A DNA stretch of 24,451 nucleotides, taken from the IMG/VR virus record IMGVR_UViG_3300042731_008414, positions 1 through 24,451 of that record, one strand, 5' to 3'. The notes beneath the pieces were generated by a model, which was not told where the DNA came from, did no database searches, and saw only the letters and a program-made list of their open reading frames with translations. Below are positions 13,283-20,950 of this stretch, piece after piece. Position numbers and translations under genes: made by a program. Each line of letters begins with the position of its first letter. The first letter of the stretch is position 1. This DNA comes from a virus.

Positions 13283-15958
13283 TTACTGGGGTGGGGCCTC
13301 TTGGGGGGCGGCCCCCGGAGGCTGTTCGGTATCGCCCGGCTGGGGCTGCATTGCCATCATCTGAGCCTGCATGATCTGGCGGAACGCCTCGATCACGGCC
13401 CGCATCCGCAGAAGGTCGAAGAGCAAGGCCGCCAACTCCGCGTCCTCGTTGATGGGCACCCCGACCTTCTCCGAAGCCTCCATGGCCAGGATCACGTCCC
13501 GCAGGTATGGGCCGAGCATCCGCTCCCAGACCGTGAAGATCCGGAGCTCCTTCGCCTTCGGCAGGAACCCCTCGTCCGGGGGCGGTGGAGGGGGCGTCTC
13601 GAGGCCGGACCCGGGAGGTGGAGGACCCTGGGGGAGGAGACCCGTATCACGAGCTTGCTGGACCGCGTCGTTGTACAGACCCGTTGCCTGGGCGTAGATC
13701 TGGCTCCACTGCTCCGGGGGATACTGCTCGTAGATCTGCCGCTGGGCAAAGTCGAGGGCCTCGGCCTGGGCGTAGACGTCCTCCCAGCCGGTCAGGCGAG
13801 CCCACGTCTCATCGAATCGCGCCTGCTGCTGGAGCACGAGGCAGTCGTCGTCCATCCACCGCTTCTGGAAGATCTTGAACCAGATCACCGGCTCGTAGAG
13901 CGACGTGTCCACCTGGGGGACCTTCTGCTCCCGCATGAAGTCCGACCAAGCCATCTCCGCTCGTCGAATCTGGATCTTCTGGTCCTCGTTCACGTCGTCC
14001 GGTAGCCTCATGTACTTCAGGGCCGTCTGGACGGCTACGGGGTCGTTCAACTGGTAGAGCCCCATGTTGACCGCCTCGGACGCGGCCTCCTTGTCGTAGA
14101 GGGCCTGATCGTAGCCGGGGGCCGCGATCATCTTCACCTTCACCGTGCCCCGGAGCTCCGTCGCGTCAAACGCTTTCATCTCCCAGAGCCCAGCGTCAGA
14201 CTGGACCCGGTACTCGACCGGGTCCTTCCTGAACGTCTTGGCCATGTCGAGGATGTGCTGGAAGATGCCCTCGTAGATCGAGACGAGGCTTCGCTCCTTC
14301 GGCGCCCGGCGCTCTCCGGCCTGCTCCTGGGCCAGCATCAGGCCCGACGTCGTCTTGATCCCGCCGGCGCCGCGGCCAAGCTCGATGTCCTGGGGCGTCC
14401 CAATCAACTGGGCGTCCACGAGGATCTGGTTGCGCTCCTCCATGTACGGGTTTCCGGTCATGGGCACGCCCGGGAACACCCCGTCCCTTGGGCTCCACCC
14501 ACTGTCGGACTCGAACTCGAGGAGCTGGAGGGCCCCTTCGGTGTCCTTCCGGAAGTGGAACTCGACGTCCATTGGCTTCCAGATCATCGGCTTCCCGCGC
14601 TCGCGCAGGTCGATCACCTGGGCGTCGAGCTCGTTCAGCCGGCGCTGCAGTGGGACCAGGTCGGACACGAAGCCGCGGCCCCAGAACATCCCCGGGACCC
14701 GCTTCTGGCGGGCGATGTGGTACTTCACCCGGGGGACGAGCACCTCCGCTCCGTCCTCGAGCTGCACCGGGACGCAGAGCGGCCGGGAAAGCAGGTTCTC
14801 GTTGACCTTGACGAAGTGGGCCCCGAGCTCAAGCCCGGGCCGGCTGTCGGGCTCGACGACACACTCCTCGACGAGAACATGGTTCTGGTAGGCGTCCATC
14901 CCGTGAGCGGCGAGCCCGAAGAGCATGCCCGTGGCCACCAGGGCCGGGTCGGAGTACAGGGGGTTGAGCCGGAGGATCTTCTGCGGGTCGTCGGGCTGGA
15001 TCTTGCCCTCGAGCTGCGGGTACCGCTTCAGCACCTCCTCCATGGGTCGCGCCGTCATCTGGTGGTGGACCCTGCAGGTGTAAGGCTCCACGCCAATCCC
15101 GCCGTTTTCCGGGTAGTATTCGTGGATCGACACCACCTCGATCGCGTCGTCACCCTTCGGCAGCATCCGTCCCAGGGGGTTGCCCAGAGAGTCCGCACCC
15201 TCGGCAGCCTCTTCCGGCCCCACGTCGTAGGGCTTGAGCTCCGCCTCGCCGCACATCGGGCAGTGGACGGCCTCGACGTTGTACTCCTTCGCCCCGGGCG
15301 CCACGGGCCCCGTCTCACGGACGGTGGCGGCACCCTTGAAGGGCTGAAAGGCCCCGCCCTGGGGAATCCCGGTTTCCAGCATCGTGTGGGGCAGATAGGG
15401 GCTCGCCAGCTTCGCATCGCACGACGGGCACACCCGGGCGTCGGGGGACCCGACCGGCTCCATCAGGTTCCGGTCCTCGTCCCAGAAGCTCCGGGCGATC
15501 GCCGTCTCGTCGATGCAGAGGTTGAAGGCGAGCTGCTCCCGCTTGTCGCCCCATGCTTGGCTGTTCGCCTGCCACGTGACGTAGTCCTTCGCCAGCCGCG
15601 CCGCGGCCAGCCAGTCCTGGTGGCGCTTCGACGTGGCCGTCTCCGGGACGTACTCCTTCTTCGTCAGCCGAGCCACCTCGTTGTCCACCGCCGGGGCGAT
15701 GATGTTGGTCACCGGCCGCTTGTACTCCGCCAGCGACCGCTTGTAGACCTCGCGGAAGTGGTAGACCCCCTGGCCGGCGGAAAGCTCTCCCACCGGCTCG
15801 ACCCACTGGCGCCCGTGATACATCCAGGCGTTGAGGGCGGAACGCTGGGTGATCCAGCGACGACGCGGGGAGATGGGGTTGATGGTCCGCGCCAAGTATT
15901 GCTTGACGCGGTCCTCGGACGTGTTCAGGGTCGGTAGTGCGTGCTCCTGCCAGTCCAT
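13283..15958 (-). CDS. Portal protein (putative)
   Basis: The 891-residue protein would form the dodecameric ring at the head vertex through which DNA is packaged. It lies after large terminase, at the size and in the order expected of a large portal, with a Pro-rich C-terminal region (about 770-800) and a helical C-terminus rich in Met/Gln. Residues 177-180 (Cys-Pro-Ser-Cys) and 233-236 (Cys-Pro-Met-Cys) form a candidate zinc-binding insert, which is not a standard part of the family. It starts with ATG at 15958 directly after the previous TAG, with only a weak ribosome site. The call rests on size, context and general sequence character; I see no single diagnostic motif. Confidence 0.8.
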   Translation of the reverse strand: MDWQEHALPTLNTSEDRVKQYLARTINPISPRRRWITQRSALNAWMYHGRQWVEPVGELSAGQGVYHFREVYKRSLAEYKRPVTNIIAPAVDNEVARLTKKEYVPETATSKRHQDWLAAARLAKDYVTWQANSQAWGDKREQLAFNLCIDETAIARSFWDEDRNLMEPVGSPDARVCPSCDAKLASPYLPHTMLETGIPQGGAFQPFKGAATVRETGPVAPGAKEYNVEAVHCPMCGEAELKPYDVGPEEAAEGADSLGNPLGRMLPKGDDAIEVVSIHEYYPENGGIGVEPYTCRVHHQMTARPMEEVLKRYPQLEGKIQPDDPQKILRLNPLYSDPALVATGMLFGLAAHGMDAYQNHVLVEECVVEPDSRPGLELGAHFVKVNENLLSRPLCVPVQLEDGAEVLVPRVKYHIARQKRVPGMFWGRGFVSDLVPLQRRLNELDAQVIDLRERGKPMIWKPMDVEFHFRKDTEGALQLLEFESDSGWSPRDGVFPGVPMTGNPYMEERNQILVDAQLIGTPQDIELGRGAGGIKTTSGLMLAQEQAGERRAPKERSLVSIYEGIFQHILDMAKTFRKDPVEYRVQSDAGLWEMKAFDATELRGTVKVKMIAAPGYDQALYDKEAASEAVNMGLYQLNDPVAVQTALKYMRLPDDVNEDQKIQIRRAEMAWSDFMREQKVPQVDTSLYEPVIWFKIFQKRWMDDDCLVLQQQARFDETWARLTGWEDVYAQAEALDFAQRQIYEQYPPEQWSQIYAQATGLYNDAVQQARDTGLLPQGPPPPGSGLETPPPPPPDEGFLPKAKELRIFTVWERMLGPYLRDVILAMEASEKVGVPINEDAELAALLFDLLRMRAVIEAFRQIMQAQMMAMQPQPGDTEQPPGAAPQEAPPQ

Positions 15959-16228
15959 CTACTCGTCATCCGTGACCTCCCAGGAAGGTGCGGGTGAGGG
16001 CTCGGTTCCTGGGAGCAGAGGGTCCACAGCCTTCGGGGCCTGCGGAGCGGAGATCGGCGCAGCAGCGCGACGATCGGCCTGGACAACCCGGGAGTTGGCC
16101 CCGGGGTCCGCTATCTCGAGGAACCGCTTGTTCTGAGCGTCGAGCTGGGCCTGAAGCCACTCGATCGTCTCCTTCTGCCGGGCTATTTCTCCGTCCTTCG
16201 CCGAGCAGGCACTACATCGCGGCCACAT
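15959..16228 (-). CDS. Small CxxC coiled-coil protein before portal
   Basis: The product is 89 residues. It opens with Cys-Ser-Ala-Cys near 5-8, a candidate half zinc site, followed by a heptad helix (about 12-40) and a Pro/Ala-rich tail. Small phage proteins with one CxxC and a coiled coil often sit next to portal genes, but I know of no fixed function. Its first 17 bases overlap the end of the previous gene in another frame, and its stop is directly next to the portal start. Confidence 0.6.
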   Translation of the reverse strand: MWPRCSACSAKDGEIARQKETIEWLQAQLDAQNKRFLEIADPGANSRVVQADRRAAAPISAPQAPKAVDPLLPGTEPSPAPSWEVTDDE

Positions 16229-16616
16229 TGCGACTCTCCTTGGGCTTCCCCACCGTCATCAGGACTTCTCGCTGGACGATCTCTCGGGCTTCGTTGCGGA
16301 GCTCACGAACGTCCCGTCGAGCCTGGAGGGGGGACAAGCCGTGGTTTCGCTGACCGTGCAGGGCGACCGCGGCCCGGACATGAAGGGCCGAAAGCATCTC
16401 GAGGACGAGGTTCGCCGCGGCGTACCGCGACCAGGCCCCATGCTTCAGGGCGTAGGCGAGCATCACGAGCCTCTCTTTCGATGCCCCACACTCCATGAGC
16501 GCCTTCAACACGTCGGAGTTCCCGGGCTCGGCCGGGCATCCCCCTGTCCAGTCGATGACGAGCTTCAGCATGTCAGACGGCGTCAGAAGCTCTACTTCCT
16601 TGGTTCGTACTTCCAT
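16212..16616 (-). CDS. Small helical protein, unknown function
   Basis: The product is 134 residues, helix-rich with many Leu/Ala/Glu/Arg, and one hydrophobic-helical stretch around 50-80 that looks globular rather than membrane-spanning. Two Cys in the first half. No family recognised. It starts with an ATG that overlaps the upstream stop as TGATG. Its position between large terminase and portal suggests a packaging or head-vertex accessory role. Confidence 0.55.
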   Translation of the reverse strand: MEVRTKEVELLTPSDMLKLVIDWTGGCPAEPGNSDVLKALMECGASKERLVMLAYALKHGAWSRYAAANLVLEMLSALHVRAAVALHGQRNHGLSPLQARRDVRELRNEAREIVQREVLMTVGKPKESRNVAAM

Positions 16617-16912
16617 CAGCTCCAGTCCAGCATGACGCGCACGGCGCCTGTGTAGTCCTCGCGGTTCCGGTACTCGCCGAACATGGCGATAGACCAGTAG
16701 TTGTTGAGCTTGGCGGCCAGAACGCCCCGGATCTCCTTCTCCTCCGATCCCGGCTCCTTCTCGACCTCCACCTCCAAGATCGCGGAGTTCGTCTCGAGGC
16801 CGGAGAGGACCTCGTCGACCTTCATCTGCACCGCGAGATCGTTGAAGCGGCGGACTTCCTGAATGCCGCCCCGGCGCGTTGGCATGAGAACCTTGTGCAG
16901 TCTCGGATCCAT
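16616..16912 (-). CDS. Small protein directly after large terminase, unknown function
   Basis: The product is 98 residues from the ATG at 16912, which overlaps the TGA of large terminase as TGATG (a GTG nine bases upstream is also in frame). The sequence alternates charged and beta-prone segments with a Glu-rich middle (about 50-60) and ends in Asp-Trp-Ser. No membrane segment or motif is visible. Tight coupling with the terminase gene suggests a packaging or head role. Confidence 0.55.
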   Translation of the reverse strand: MDPRLHKVLMPTRRGGIQEVRRFNDLAVQMKVDEVLSGLETNSAILEVEVEKEPGSEEKEIRGVLAAKLNNYWSIAMFGEYRNREDYTGAVRVMLDWS

Positions 16913-18441
16913 CAGTTCCACCCGGGCATTTCCGCCCCTACTTCCTTGTTGCGTTGGTTGAGGTCAATCCGCTTCCGGATCGCCTTCCTGACGGCGATGT
17001 TGTGCTGCTCGATGAAGCCGGTCCCGCCCTCCTTCTCCTCCGCGATCTCCCGGCCCCAACGGTTCAGGTTCGACCAAGACTTCGGGATCAGCAACTGGCA
17101 GCCCTGAGTCAGAGCGTCCACCAGGTCGTCGTGGGCGCCGTGCGGGAACGTCGCGGCCTCGTTCACCAGCTCGTCGGCGACGTTGTGGCCGCGAGGCAGG
17201 TAGAAGTTGCCGGCCTCGATGAAACCGGCCACCGAGTTCACACCCCAGTGCATCCGGACGACCTTGGAGCCCTTCGCCCGCACGGGCACGATACCGGAGA
17301 GCTCACGCTCAAGCATCTGGATGATCGCGGGCCCGGAGGCCGCTTCCTCGATCAGAATCCGCTTGCCGAGGGGCCACTTCTTCTGCATCCCCCGGATCGC
17401 CCGCACGGTGTTCGGGGCGTTCAGATGCTCCCGGACCCCGTCCAGCATGTAGACCTTGTGGCCGATCACGCCGAGGACCAGCCCGCCCACGAAGTCGGAG
17501 GACGCGGTGTCCTTGAAGGTCGGGTCCCAGGTCTGAATGATCTTGTCGAAGGCTTCCAGCGCGGGGCGCTCGGTCTTCGGATCGTACCACCGCCACCAGG
17601 TCCGCTCGATAGCCAGACCCTCGGCTGGAGTCGGGCGCTGCTGGTAGAGCGCGGAGAAGACCCGCGGACGCTTCTCCCGGATGTTGTTGAGGAACTCGAA
17701 GTCAAAGCCCTTCTCGGGCCAGATGGGTTCGTCTTCGGCCCGGCCCAGGGGGTCGTCCTCCTCGGCCAGCGACGGCAGATTCAGGACCGTCCAGTTCTCC
17801 GGTTCTCTCGCGAGGAGCCGCCCGCACACGTCGTCCTCGTGCCACCGGGTCATGATGACCACCTGAATCGCGTCGGGGGCCCGGCGAGTGAGGAACGTCG
17901 TCTCATACCACTCCCAGGTGTTGTCCCGGATGACCTTGGAGTCTGCCGCCTCGGCATCCTTCACGGGGTCGTCGAGGATCAGGACGTCGGCGCCGCGCCC
18001 GGAGATACCGGTCCCGATACCGGCGGCGAAGAGACCCCCACCGTCCGTCGTCTCCCAGCGATGCGCGGCCCGGGAGTCCTCGAGAAGGCGGGTCCCCACC
18101 ATCGGGTAGTGCTCCCGGATCGACCGTCGGGTCGCCCGCGAGAACTTCGACGCCAGGGAGAGCGCGTAGGAGCAGAGGATGATGTTGGTGGAGGGGTCGA
18201 GGGCCAAATTCCAGACCGGGAACCAGTGGGAGCAAAGCTCGCTCTTTCCGTGCCGCGGGGGGCACATGACCATCAGGTTCCGAGGGGCCCCGGGCATTCT
18301 CGCGTGGAGCGAGACGAGCTCCCGCGAGATCATCCGATGGTGAGGAAAGGCGACCCACGGATCGGTGTGGCCTTTCGTCAGAGTCGTGGCGAGAGTCGCC
18401 GGGCTCAGAAGATGGGCGTAATCCTCAACGTGGGTCGCCAC
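16912..18441 (-). CDS. terL: Terminase large subunit
   Basis: The product is 509 residues. Residues 61-68 (Pro-Pro-Arg-His-Gly-Lys-Ser-Glu) are a variant Walker A loop. Residues 153-158 (Val-Leu-Ile-Leu-Asp-Asp) are Walker B, and Met-Thr-Arg-Trp-His-Glu-Asp-Asp (197-204) is the following family motif. The C-terminal nuclease has Thr-Trp-Asp-Pro-Thr near 304-308 and His-Asp-Asp-Leu-Val-Asp near 437-442, the expected acidic residues of the RNase H-like fold. It packages phage DNA into the procapsid using ATP and cuts it at the start and end. The start is GTG at 18441, four bases after the holin stop with no clear ribosome site, so translation is probably coupled. Confidence 0.95.
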   Translation of the reverse strand: MATHVEDYAHLLSPATLATTLTKGHTDPWVAFPHHRMISRELVSLHARMPGAPRNLMVMCPPRHGKSELCSHWFPVWNLALDPSTNIILCSYALSLASKFSRATRRSIREHYPMVGTRLLEDSRAAHRWETTDGGGLFAAGIGTGISGRGADVLILDDPVKDAEAADSKVIRDNTWEWYETTFLTRRAPDAIQVVIMTRWHEDDVCGRLLAREPENWTVLNLPSLAEEDDPLGRAEDEPIWPEKGFDFEFLNNIREKRPRVFSALYQQRPTPAEGLAIERTWWRWYDPKTERPALEAFDKIIQTWDPTFKDTASSDFVGGLVLGVIGHKVYMLDGVREHLNAPNTVRAIRGMQKKWPLGKRILIEEAASGPAIIQMLERELSGIVPVRAKGSKVVRMHWGVNSVAGFIEAGNFYLPRGHNVADELVNEAATFPHGAHDDLVDALTQGCQLLIPKSWSNLNRWGREIAEEKEGGTGFIEQHNIAVRKAIRKRIDLNQRNKEVGAEMPGWN

Positions 18442-18445
18442 CGGT

Positions 18446-18655
18446 CTACTTCACGGTGGGCTTCGGGGAGACGACCTTCTCGGGGTTCGACCACTTCGCC
18501 ACCGCTGCGACCAGGAAGGCGTAGGCGATGCTCACTCCCTCCCTCGTTGTGATGACGTCGTCCGCGAGACAGAGCTCCGCGGCACCGAGTCCACCGAGAG
18601 CGCCCCAGATGAGGGCAAGAGCCCAGACCGGGATCGGCGATGCCTGACCGTTCAT
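18446..18655 (-). CDS. Holin, short form from internal start (two-helix)
   Basis: The product is 69 residues from an ATG at 18655 with AGGAGG five bases upstream, the strongest ribosome site in this region. It has two hydrophobic segments, about 9-28 (Trp/Ala/Leu/Ile/Gly-rich) and 41-54, separated by a charged loop, and a Lys-rich C-terminus: the layout of a two-helix (class II) holin that would open the inner membrane for the endolysin next to it. The same frame continues upstream as a 121-residue form starting at 18811, also with a good ribosome site. Confidence 0.75.
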   Translation of the reverse strand: MNGQASPIPVWALALIWGALGGLGAAELCLADDVITTREGVSIAYAFLVAAVAKWSNPEKVVSPKPTVK

Positions 18656-18811
18656 GAGTACCTCCTGTACCCGCCGCCGCGGCCGGCGGCCGTAGCGGAG
18701 TTCCGTCAGTTCACGCGCCCGAAACCGGGCACGCTGCTCCGAATAGCCGCGCTCCTCTACGAGCCGGCGGACTTCCGCGTCGAACAAGGCCTTCCACTCG
18801 CCGTGGTCCAT
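18446..18811 (-). CDS. Long form of the holin frame (possible antiholin)
   Basis: The 121-residue reading of the same frame starts at an ATG directly after the endolysin TAG, with GGAGG five bases upstream. It adds 52 residues that are charged and helical (many Arg/Glu, no membrane segment) in front of the two-helix holin. Lambda S makes holin and antiholin from two close starts that differ by two residues; here the difference would be a whole basic domain. Either both forms are made and balance each other, or the front part is a separate function fused to a holin. Confidence 0.55.
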   Translation of the reverse strand: MDHGEWKALFDAEVRRLVEERGYSEQRARFRARELTELRYGRRPRRRVQEVLMNGQASPIPVWALALIWGALGGLGAAELCLADDVITTREGVSIAYAFLVAAVAKWSNPEKVVSPKPTVK

Positions 18812-19261
18812 CTACTCCTCCCAGAGAGAGCGGATCCCGAGAAGGCGACTTTCGTCGAAGAGACGCACGCTGACCATGTCGCCCTGGTTTCCGCCCAGCA
18901 CGGCGATCTTTCCCGGCTCCCTGCCAGCGAAGAAGCCGACGTGCCCGGGCGCGTCCAACACCTCCGGGCCCGGCTGAATGCCACCGCCGCGCTTCAGGAT
19001 GACGACGTCGAAGCCGACCTTGGCCAGATCCACCGCAAGACCGACGCCGAGCCACGACCGTGCTCGGAGGGACCGGGACCGCGGTAGTCCGAGGATGAAA
19101 GCGATGAAGTTCACGAAGGCTGAGCACCATGGGACCTCGTCGTGCTCAGGCCATGCGCCGTCGAGCTTCAGCATGGAAAGGATCAGTGGGTTGTTCTTCT
19201 TGCCGGGGACCTCTCGGACTCCGATGAAGCGGCTGGCGACGTCGAACGCTGTGACGTTCAC
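18812..19261 (-). CDS. Endolysin, TIGR02594/NlpC-P60-like
   Basis: The product is 149 residues. It shows the TIGR02594 pattern: Ile-Gly-Val-Arg-Glu-Val-Pro-Gly at 13-20, Asn-Pro-Leu-Ile-Leu, Pro-Trp-Cys-Ser-Ala-Phe at 44-49 with the catalytic-type Cys46, Ala-Arg-Ser-Trp-Leu at 67-71, Gly-His-Val-Gly-Phe-Phe at 106-111 with His107, and Gly-Gly-Asn-Gln-Gly-Asp at 123-128. Cys, His and a polar third residue are those of the CHAP/NlpC-P60 peptidoglycan-cleaving fold, so it should cut cell wall peptide bonds at lysis. No signal peptide, so it needs a holin, which follows directly. The start is the GTG at 19261 (GTGA overlap with the small-terminase stop). The longer reading to 19750 is out-of-frame overlap. 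Placement between small and large terminase is unusual. Confidence 0.93.
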   Translation of the reverse strand: MNVTAFDVASRFIGVREVPGKKNNPLILSMLKLDGAWPEHDEVPWCSAFVNFIAFILGLPRSRSLRARSWLGVGLAVDLAKVGFDVVILKRGGGIQPGPEVLDAPGHVGFFAGREPGKIAVLGGNQGDMVSVRLFDESRLLGIRSLWEE

Positions 19262-19707
19262 TCCGTGTCCTCGTCGTCCATGGGCCCGGGGAGAACAACC
19301 GCCTCCGTCTCCACGGCGGCCGGGATCGCAGCGGTCACGCTGGTACGGGCCAGCACGCGCTCCTCGAGTTCTGCGTGGAGCCCGGGCCGCTGGATGAGCG
19401 TGCGGAGCTCCTTCCGAATCTCGGCGAAGCGAGCCGTGTCGCGGGCGCCCTCGGCCTCGGTCGCCCGTTTCGGGTCGCCGTAGGCCCAGCGCCAGAGCCA
19501 GACCTCCATGCCCCCCGCCTCGCCTTCCCTGAGTCGCTTCTGGAGGTTCTCCTGGTACTTTTCGTCCTCGACGAGCTTCGCCGCAATCTGCCTGACATCC
19601 TTCGTGGCGACGGGCGGTTGGTGGTCGTGGCCTCCGGTGCGTCCCTCTTCCCGGGCCTTGGCCAGATTGTCGTGGTAGACCGGCGCGGGGACGGGGGCCT
19701 GGGCCAC
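19258..19707 (-). CDS. Terminase small subunit (putative)
   Basis: The product is 149 residues from a GTG at 19707 with AGGAGG seven bases upstream. The core at about 39-80 (charged helix, then Glu-Val-Trp-Leu-Trp-Arg-Trp-Ala-Tyr-Gly-Asp-Pro-Lys) resembles small terminase-like proteins of environmental phages, and the C-terminus is acidic. The small subunit binds the packaging site and loads the large subunit. It is the first gene of the leftward operon, close to its promoter (-10 about 22 bases upstream). The frame remains open to 19773, but that would run through the promoter. The call rests on resemblance and position. Confidence 0.65.
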   Translation of the reverse strand: MAQAPVPAPVYHDNLAKAREEGRTGGHDHQPPVATKDVRQIAAKLVEDEKYQENLQKRLREGEAGGMEVWLWRWAYGDPKRATEAEGARDTARFAEIRKELRTLIQRPGLHAELEERVLARTSVTAAIPAAVETEAVVLPGPMDDEDTE

Positions 19708-19728
19708 GCGGAAACCTCCTCGTGCGGA

Positions 19729-19757
19729 AGTGTGTGTCGTTTCGTAACACCTGTCAA
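19729..19757 (-). promoter_or_regulatory. Leftward promoter of the packaging/late operon
   Basis: TTGACA (19752-19757 on the minus strand) is followed after 17 bases by CACACT (19729-19734). Transcription would start near 19722 and give a leader of about 15 bases carrying AGGAGG before the GTG at 19707. The -10 box is a poor match to TATAAT, so an activator may be needed, which would suit late timing. Confidence 0.55.
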
Positions 19758-19766
19758 GATTTCCCG

Positions 19767-19795
19767 TTGACATGCGTGCGCGGGCATGTCAGACT
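19767..19795 (+). promoter_or_regulatory. Rightward promoter of the early operon
   Basis: TTGACA (19767-19772), 17-base spacer, CAGACT (19790-19795). The -10 box is nearly the same as that of the leftward promoter. Transcription would start at about 19801-19803, only a few bases before the ATG at 19806, which has no ribosome site, so the first early mRNA may be leaderless. Confidence 0.55.
19768..19791. promoter_or_regulatory. Perfect inverted repeat, candidate operator
   Basis: TGACATGC and GCATGTCA are perfect eight-base arms around an eight-base spacer. The site covers the -35 box and spacer of the rightward promoter, where a dimeric repressor would block transcription. A second half-site-like TGTCAA at 19752 pairs with TTGACA at 19767, so both promoters could be under one regulator. 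No repressor gene is in the window. Confidence 0.6.
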
Positions 19796-19805
19796 CGCTC
19801 GCGTT

Positions 19806-20069
19806 ATGGCCCATGAAACGAAGACCGCAGCGAAGCTGCGCGACAAGGATCTCTCCGACGAGGAGAGGTCGAAAGCGGCGGCCGATCTCGCCCGCCTGAA
19901 GAACCAGATGACGGCCCCGCGGACGCGCCGCCGGCAGGCGGCCCATGCGGCCCGCACCCTCTGGCAGAGGATGAGCCCAGAGGAGCGCCGTCGAGAGATG
20001 CGCCGTCGCCGCCGGCTGGGGATCCGCCGGAAGAAGCTGCGGGCGATCGGACAGGAGGATGAGGAATGA
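19806..20069 (+). CDS. Small basic protein, first early gene
   Basis: The product is 87 residues, highly charged, with an Arg-rich second half (runs of four to five Arg near 63-75) and likely all helical. It could bind DNA or RNA, but no helix-turn-helix is visible. The ATG at 19806 lies a few bases after the predicted transcription start and has no ribosome site. The frame extends upstream to 19722 only by reading through the promoter. Its stop overlaps the next ATG (ATGA). Confidence 0.65.
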   Translation: MAHETKTAAKLRDKDLSDEERSKAAADLARLKNQMTAPRTRRRQAAHAARTLWQRMSPEERRREMRRRRRLGIRRKKLRAIGQEDEE

Positions 20070-20950
20070 AGCTGAAGCCCGGGTTCTACCCCGGCGTGTC
20101 GTTCGACGAATACGCCTCGTGGCCGGCCATAAACCACTCTAAACTAGTGGGTTTCAAGCATACGCCGGCACATGCCCGCGACCTGTTCCTCAACGAGAAG
20201 CCCGCCACGAAGGCGAAGGAGATCGGCTGGGCGGCCCATCTGGCGATCCTCGAGCCCCACCGGCTCTGGGAGGAGTGCATCGTCCGCCCCAACGTCGACG
20301 GCCGGACGAAGGAAGGGCGGCCGATCCTCCAGAAGTTCAAGGAGAAGGCCGGGGGCAAGCTCATCATCACCGAGGAGGAGAAGGACAAGCTGGAGGCCAT
20401 GCAGGCCCAGGTCCGGGCCCACGCGACGGCGAACGAGTACGTCACCGGCCCCGGCCACAACGAGGTGTCGATCATCTGGAAGGACGAGGAGACGAAGCTG
20501 CCCTGCAAGGGTCGCCTGGACCGCGTGGCCGTCGTCTCGTCGATGCCGGGGGTGCAGCCTGACTTCCAGCCCCAGTCCGAGCAGTTCATGATCGCGCTGG
20601 ACCTGAAGACCCACGGGGACGAGTGCTCCCTGCGGAACGTCGAGCGGGCGATCTACAACTACGACTACGCCTCGGCCGCGGCCATGTACTTGGAGGGCCT
20701 CAACGCGGTCTTCCCGTCGAACGAGATGCGACCCTTCGTCTGGCTGTTCGTGGAGCAGAACCGGCCCCACCTGGTCCGGCTCTTCACGCCGAATCCGGAC
20801 CTTCTGGAGTACGGTCACCGCCGCTGGCACCAGTGGCTTCGCCAGTACGCGGAGTGCCGGCGGACGGACTCCTGGCCCGGATGGGACGAGGGGATCGAAG
20901 AAGCGAACCTGCCGCCGTGGGCGGCGAAGATTTGGGAGGCAAGCCTGTGA
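20066..20950 (+). CDS. RecE-like exonuclease (PD-(D/E)XK)
   Basis: The product is 294 residues. It follows the exonuclease VIII/RecE pattern: a His in Ala-Ala-His-Leu (58), Leu-Glu-Pro, Asn-Glu-Val near 132-134, Gly-Arg-Leu-Asp (149-152), Leu-Asp-Leu-Lys-Thr (178-182) giving the D-x-K core, and Tyr-x-Tyr-Asp-Tyr-Ala-Ser-Ala-Ala-Met-Tyr near 197-208. It would digest one strand of duplex ends to leave single strand for the annealing protein encoded next. Start ATG at 20066 with GGAGG seven bases upstream, coupled to the previous gene by ATGA. Confidence 0.87.
   Translation: MKLKPGFYPGVSFDEYASWPAINHSKLVGFKHTPAHARDLFLNEKPATKAKEIGWAAHLAILEPHRLWEECIVRPNVDGRTKEGRPILQKFKEKAGGKLIITEEEKDKLEAMQAQVRAHATANEYVTGPGHNEVSIIWKDEETKLPCKGRLDRVAVVSSMPGVQPDFQPQSEQFMIALDLKTHGDECSLRNVERAIYNYDYASAAAMYLEGLNAVFPSNEMRPFVWLFVEQNRPHLVRLFTPNPDLLEYGHRRWHQWLRQYAECRRTDSWPGWDEGIEEANLPPWAAKIWEASL

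Larger units (their letters stand above)
19708..19805. promoter_or_regulatory. Divergent control region
   Basis: This 98-bp gap separates the leftward late operon from the rightward early operon. It contains two TTGACA -35 boxes back to back, nine bases apart, and an inverted-repeat operator overlapping the rightward one. It is the main switch visible in the window. Confidence 0.7.

Noticed and set aside
14255-15937. 560-codon open frame opposite the portal gene
   Set aside because: Long open frames arise opposite GC-rich genes; no ribosome site and His/Leu/Val/Arg-heavy composition, while the portal frame has clear structure.
16954-18552. 532-codon open frame opposite large terminase
   Set aside because: The terminase motifs on the other strand are unambiguous; this frame is its shadow.
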